Position numbers and translations under genes: made by a program. This document shows, in pieces, positions 58,642 through 64,000 of a DNA stretch of 64,000 nt. The stretch spans positions 2,170,001 to 2,234,000 of the forward strand of contig JBCAML010000002.1 in the NCBI GenBank assembly GCA_038503075.1, read 5' to 3'. The notes beneath the pieces were generated by a model that ran no database searches, had not been told where the DNA came from, and worked only from the letters and a program-made list of their open reading frames with translations. The stretch's first letter is position 1, and each line of letters begins with the position of its first letter. Source of the stretch: Gyromitra esculenta. Taxonomy: Eukaryota > Ascomycota > Pezizomycetes > Pezizales > Discinaceae.

Positions 58642-61270
58642 TAGAATACTCGTTTGATTTTGTTATACCTATATTAAGTGATACCTGTGGCGCTTTAGGC
58701 CAGTTTCATTTAGTTCTACGGACTAAGTCAAGCCCTAGGCAAACTTGGTGATAGCAATATGGTCTAGCATTAAATTTTAACTCAATATCTTAGTTACATC
58801 TTGATTGGCATTCGCAATTGAGTATAACTCCTACATCGAGTTCTAAAATACTCATAACCTAGTAATTATTCTAGCCGCGCGAGAGCGTTTAATTTTATGA
58901 TGTGCATAGTCCGGTTAAATTTGGTAAGCTCTACGATACAGGTTCTAGATCTCATGCGTCTCATCTTGAGGCGGTATAAAAGCGAGATAAGTGGTGCGTG
59001 AGTATGAAGTATTCTGATGCTCTGATGAGGGTACTGTCGTATCCTGAATTAATTAATTCGTGGAATTTGATTGTTGCCTGGATAAAGTATTGCTGGCCTG
59101 CATGCCATGTAAAGTACTTCATTGACTCCATGCTTGTGCCTCGAGGCCAATTCCCCATTGTCTCAAAGCAGATCTGACCCGGGCATGGAGGCCCCTAAGC
59201 GTACCCTTCTGCTCACCTCAAGCTTCTGATTCGTGGATCCTTCCGGCTCATGGATCATACTACTCTTGTTGGTTGGTGATAGGTGTTGATCACGGGGGTT
59301 TTGTTGGTGTCAGAGATGCATTCGACCCCCGAGGTTCGCTATTTTTTCGGTTACAATAACCAAGCCACCATCCCCGTATTTTCAAATACCAAACCTCCAT
59401 GAAATCACCCTAACTAGCTCATATTTGTCTTATAAATATCACCTAACTAGTGTTTCTGTATCAAAATTCCGTACTATATTTGCTTCTTGCACCGTAATTT
59501 TAAATCTAGTCATATAATGTGGGTTTAGTATAATTTTTGTAATAGCAGAGACGGAGCCGTGAAAAAGGGATGATGAATTACGAGAAAACAACAAAAATGA
59601 GCGAGAGAAAGTGGAAGGCGAAGTCGAAAAGAGGGGGGGTTTATACTCTAAACGAATTCGCCTGGCGCGCGTATAGTCAATCACTTTATATGGCACTTAT
59701 GTGGTCTGAGAGTATTGAGGGGTTGGGCTTTATCTTCTTCGTCACTAAACGAATTCTTTCTCAAGACACTAACTTGTATATGTGTATATATACAGCTGTC
59801 TCATCTGCGTTTTTTTGATCTATATGTCATGTTTCTTGCTATATTCATTATACGTAAGTTCAGTTTCTTTGTATTTAAAACACTACTTAGTAATTCGTTT
59901 CCTGATTACACTCATCGCTTCTCTTGGTTTGATATTTGGATAACTTTGGGCTATAAATGACGAGAAACACCTTGTGCCACAGCCTTCGGATTGCATACCA
60001 GTTGGTTAAAAAAACGAGAAACACACTAAATCACTCGTATATAGGGTTAGAACACCCTTGATATTCGGGCCTCGTGGTCTGAGGTGCTCAGATTTTTGCA
60101 CTCTAAGCAAAATTGCTGTCTGCCGTGGGGTCTGTAAGCCCTAGGGCTTTTGGCGGTGGGAAGGTCCCGCTGCAACGCCTATGCAATCGCTGACGTTTCT
60201 ACAGCTACATCGTGTTCTCCTAAGCGCTTCGAAATTTTCTTTTTAATGGTTCGCCCGGGAAATGTGCATATATGTAGAATGCATATACTAAAGTACTAAT
60301 TTCAGCGCTTGGGTTCTCTATTTTCCCTTACTCCTGAAGTTCACGATTGTCGTTGCCTTCGACCGATACGTATATGTACCGCAGGTTTCGGAGAGAGCCA
60401 CCCGGGTTGATGTAAAGATCCTGGTAGGAGAGGCACAGTGAACCTAACCAATTTAAGGGGGTTGGGGTGTTTTGGATGGATGTTAGGGCTACAACCCTTG
60501 GGGTGTGGCAAATAGCTCTGGGTGTTGTTGAATACGTCGAGAATGTAGGATAGGCTCTCCAAAACCCGCGGTATGTGCCGATTCTAGAGCATGTACCTGA
60601 CTTCTCGCTAGTCCTCGGGTAAATGCCAAGGCGGCCCTTGGCTGCGAGCCGACAAAGTAAGTTTTTACAAATCTGAGAAAATGGCCCTACATGTACTTGG
60701 GGTCACATACATGTAAGAAAATATATTTTTGAGTGGAGATGTGATAACAATTATCCTTCACTATCAACATGGCGATAAATTGACTCGCGTGGGAGTTAAG
60801 TCTTGTTGAGCGGATATGATTGTCGCTTGGGTGTCACGGGGAGGGGGATGACCACCCAAGTGGTTGCCTGAAGCCTTGTTACATGTCCGATGTACCGGGC
60901 CGTGCGCCTACCATAAATATATATCCTTAACCCACTTGAATGGCCTCTGAATGTTCTCTTCGGTATTGATAATGAGAATACCTGTTTCCGGGAGATCTAA
61001 AAGGCTGCCGCATGACGGGCGGAGTAATGGCTGGTGCTCTGTGTAACAATATGGGGCTCTGCGCTGATCGCTTACTAGCGCGGCTGATATTGGAGAACGA
61101 ACGTCAATTCGTTCTGTTTCCAACCTTTAATCCCTCTGCTTCAACCACGCCACCAAACCTCATATATTCCTGCAGTCACCAGGCATTGTATCTCAGTTTT
61201 CATCGCTGAACATCTCATTCCGTAGCGGCGGCTCAGTAGATACATTTTTCACCGATCTCTGACTCTTGCT
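58642..61270. other. Intergenic between monooxygenase and regulator
   Basis: No supported gene. Holds MITE family F copy 2 and the promoter region of the Zn2Cys6 gene. Confidence 0.5.
60379..60571. mobile_element. MITE family F copy 2, internally deleted
   Basis: A 193-bp element flanked by TA (60377-60378 and 60572-60573). It starts CCGCAGGTTTCGGAGAGAGC and ends GGCTCTCCAAAACCCGCGG. From the left end to about 60555 it aligns with the 46.5-kb copy at high identity (for example GATGTAAAGATCCTGGTAGG in both). It lacks roughly 80 bp that in copy 1 includes the inner part of the right arm. Confidence 0.82.
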
Positions 61271-63584
61271 ATGACCGGGGGTAAAGCCGTCCAGGTGGTG
61301 TTCGCTGCCAATAATAGTGCCTATCGCAGTCGTAAGAGGGCCCATCGCGCATGCGAACAGTGTAAAAGTCGTCGGGTATTTTAAACTTCCTTGGCATCTT
61401 AGGCTTACGAAACCTCTAACTTACTGCAATAGAGAAAATGTCCCCCACCGTTTGAGAATCACGAGCGTTGTGCGAGCTGTGCTCAAGACGGAATTCAGTG
61501 CAGGTCATGGCTACTTCCCATTAAACAACCATGTGTTAACATATTTTCAATAGTCTGGCGTTGATTGACTCCGAAACTGGACCTCCGCAATGGACAACAG
61601 AAGAGCCCCGGGATGATAACGAAGATATGGAGAAGAGCGTATTGTCTGATAAAAATCCTCGATTCGTTGGCGACCTTAACCCGGAATCTGTGTTTTTAGC
61701 AGCTACCGAAGATTCTACTTCGTCCGATATGGCAGCTGACCGTAACGAGGTTGGAGTGTGGGTCTCACAATCGCCTGAGCCCCTCATCAAGAGTAAAAGT
61801 CTAAAGCGCCGTTTCCAAGTCCACGAAGCCTCTCATAAGCCTCTCACAACACCTACAGCAGATCCCAGTCCAGAAATCCATCTGGCAGCATATATATCAT
61901 CACTTAATGCCTATGCTCTTCCGACTCGACCCTGTGTCGAGAACCTACTATTGCTATACCTCCGCTTTATACACCCGCTGTACCCGATAGTTGACGAGCC
62001 GAGCTGTGCCTTGTTTAGGTCGCCGGACAAACTGTCGACTGTGTTATTGCAAAGTGTGTTGCTTGTTGCTTCTAGACACCCTGATGCAAAACCACACCTG
62101 CGTTTGTCGGCGTCGGCTGATCCACTGAAGCCACAGGAATTTGCATCACGTCTGGAAACCCGTATCAAAGCTTTGTTGTACGCAGAGGAAGAGCGTGATC
62201 GGATGGTGTTAATTCGCGTATATGCGTTACTATCTTTAGGCGGAGGAAACGAAGATGCAAGCCGAAATCTGGCTTTGGCCATACACCATGCTCACTCGTT
62301 GGGGCTGCATATCCGGAATTCAAGGGCCGAGGAACTGTGGTGGTGTTTGTGGACATTAGATAAACTACAAGCTGCTATGAACGGGCGACCTATCTTTGTC
62401 AGACTTGAAGACGTTAGCATTGACCGACCCACTAGAACTAGAGAGGGAAAGGGAGGGGCATTCCGGGTCATGGTGAAACTTGCAGAGTTGCTTGAAGCAG
62501 TCATAGCACTCTATCGACCAGGTAGTGAAAAGTGTTGGGAACACAAGTTTCCCGAGTTTGATGAATATCTTCAGGGAGAAGAAGTAACAGAAGAGGGAGG
62601 ACAACTTGGTGGGCTATGATTATAATTGCCTTTGAAGTGTTTAAACTAACTTGGAATAGCTACTCTTAAGCTTTTCTACTACGCTATATCCATACTTTCC
62701 CATCGTACCCGTAACCCCCCCTCACATTCTCACGGTAATTCCTACGCCCGCCGCCTGCATGCAGCTTCCGCTGTAGTAGATCTCGTTGAACGTAACCAGA
62801 TTTCTCTCCCACCAACGCCTATACTACCTTATGCGGTCTCACTCGCACTTACTACGTTTTATGCGCGCGTACGTGAAGGCGATATTGTGTATATAACGGC
62901 GTATAAGGCTTGTATCGATATGCTGACATATTTGGGCGAATGGTGGTGGGTTGCGGGAGCCATGGCCAAGTTGGGCGCGCGCGCCATGAACAGCGGAGGG
63001 AAGCGGAGAGCAGTTGAGAAGGAATGCGCTGTAGTCTTATCTAGTATGAGAGGTACCCAGGAGGAGGGAAAGAATGAAAGAATGGGTGCCCTTCGGGAGA
63101 GGGCTGATACCCGTGTGGCGGCGGTGCCAGGTACGGTATACGTTTATGCTGAAGGGAATACCTATATGCTAACAATACTCTAGTAGCAACTCTTTCTTCT
63201 CCTTCAGAAATTCGCAATTCCCTCTACCCCGAATCCGATACGTCTTGCTCCCCTATCCCGCAGACCACAGTCAACACTCCCACTTACACACCCTATAGCC
63301 AGGTGATGGCTATGACACCGCTGATCTCTATGCCTTTGCAAGCGACTTACCCCTCTACATTTACTGAGCTTGATGATGCTAGCCTCACGGGAGTGGATAT
63401 GTTTCTCCTCGACCAGTTCTCCAATCCAAGCAATCCACTTGATTTCGAGTCGTTGGATTTTAATTCTGGATGGTTTAGCGGTGAAACGGGAGTGAACTTT
63501 GGAGTGCCTGCCCCTCAAGGATGGAGTGGCCAGTTTGGAGGGTCTGGCCAAAATCAAGGGCCCGGGGGGTGGACATATGGGTGA
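61271..63584 (+). CDS. Zn(II)2Cys6 fungal-specific transcription factor
   Basis: Five exons (61271-61375, 61433-61503, 61554-62608, 62660-63130, 63208-63584) join in frame to 692 residues. The zinc cluster has cysteines at 28, 31, 38, 48, 51 and 58 (CEQC, x6, C, then CASC, x6, C), preceded by the basic RKRAHRA. The first intron falls inside the cluster, a usual position. The middle part matches the fungal-specific transcription factor domain: LLLLYLRFIHPLYPIVDE, ALAIHHAHSLGLHIRNS, ELWWCLWTLDKLQAAMNGRPIFV and LATLKLFYYAISILSHR. The C-terminus is Gly/Asn/Phe/Asp-rich, an activation-domain-like tail. The 'RAHRACEQC' start resembles the CTF1-beta/AmdR group, but I would not assign a target from that. 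The ATG at 61271 is the first in frame and leaves 27 residues before the cluster. It may regulate the monooxygenase upstream (inference). Confidence 0.92.
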
Positions 63585-64000
63585 GGGTTCGTGTATGCCA
63601 GAAGTTCTGGGAGCCGAAATATTCTCTAACTTTATTATATTAATCGATTCGAATTCTACGGCAAATTTGACATACCATTGAACTTACACGATTCTTATTT
63701 TGTTTTTCATTGGGATAGCAAGGACATTTGTTTCGTTTTCGCATTCGAATTTCTGGTTATTTCCGGGTGGGGGTCATAGTCTACAATTTGAAGTATTCAT
63801 CTAAAACCGATCGCTGACACAGTAGGTTCAGCGGCTGTGGCAAGCGGTTGCGTGGTTTTCTGTCTGCGGTCGAGTTTTGGTACATGAGCTATACGGCTAT
63901 CGTATGTTTAAGGCCCCCATTATGGAAGAGAAATGTGGGGATTACATCAAACAAACAAGCAAATATCGAAGAATCATGGGATTGGGGGTATAGTCTTATA
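63585..64000. other. Right edge, downstream of the regulator
   Basis: 3' UTR and intergenic DNA. No feature recognised. Confidence 0.5.

Noticed and set aside
1..64000. Biosynthetic gene cluster covering the window
   Set aside because: A methyltransferase relic, a laccase, a monooxygenase and a regulator are present, but spread over 58 kb with housekeeping ER genes between and no PKS, NRPS, terpene synthase, P450 or transporter.

Overview
The window reads as nuclear DNA of a filamentous ascomycete (Pezizomycotina). The evidence is protein-coding genes split by short (about 45-110 bp) GT-AG introns, a GAL4-type Zn2Cys6 regulator, an asco-laccase ending in the DSG(I) tail seen in ascomycete laccases, an ER mannosidase with a PA domain, and long AT-rich gene-poor stretches scattered with small inverted-repeat transposons. 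No bacterial, viral, CRISPR, rRNA or confident tRNA feature was seen. All gene models below were spliced by eye from reading frame, splice-site consensus and protein motifs.

Layout. 0-5.8 kb: one single-pass membrane protein gene (1938-3359) and a small inverted-repeat transposon. 5.9-13.4 kb: a broken LaeA-like/TAM-type methyltransferase (5877-7498), three inverted-repeat elements, a nine-exon laccase-like multicopper oxidase (9396-12054) and a degraded copy of the NC2-beta/Dr1 histone-fold gene on the minus strand. 14.1-17.5 kb: a four-exon EDEM/Mnl1-type GH47 ER mannosidase. 17.5-31.8 kb: about 14 kb with no gene I can support, but with one retroposed poly(A) fragment flanked by a 16-bp target-site duplication. 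31.8-34.9 kb: a tandem Myb/SANT protein and, on the minus strand, an unrecognised 198-residue protein. 34.9-44.9 kb: gene-poor, with four small transposons packed between 36.85 and 38.1 kb. 44.9-45.9 kb: a KDEL-receptor (ERD2) gene with a long acidic tail. 45.9-53.9 kb: gene-poor. 53.9-54.7 kb: a minus-strand GNAT-like gene. 55.1-56.2 kb: three inverted-repeat elements. 56.7-58.6 kb: a flavin monooxygenase. 61.3-63.6 kb: a Zn2Cys6 transcription factor.

How the genes relate. Two genes serve ER quality control and retention (Mnl1-like mannosidase, ERD2), but they lie 27 kb apart and nothing suggests a functional cluster. The flavin monooxygenase and the Zn2Cys6 factor are neighbours on the same strand and could form an enzyme/regulator pair, though no backbone synthase is present. 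The methyltransferase and NC2-beta relics, and the mostly transition-type differences between transposon arms, fit a genome in which duplicated DNA is mutated (RIP-like). That last point is inference.

I found no clear new multi-gene system. The most useful leads are several families of tiny non-autonomous transposons with recognisable ends, the retroposed fragment, the laccase with a changed first copper motif and an 11-nt exon, and the recently broken methyltransferase.
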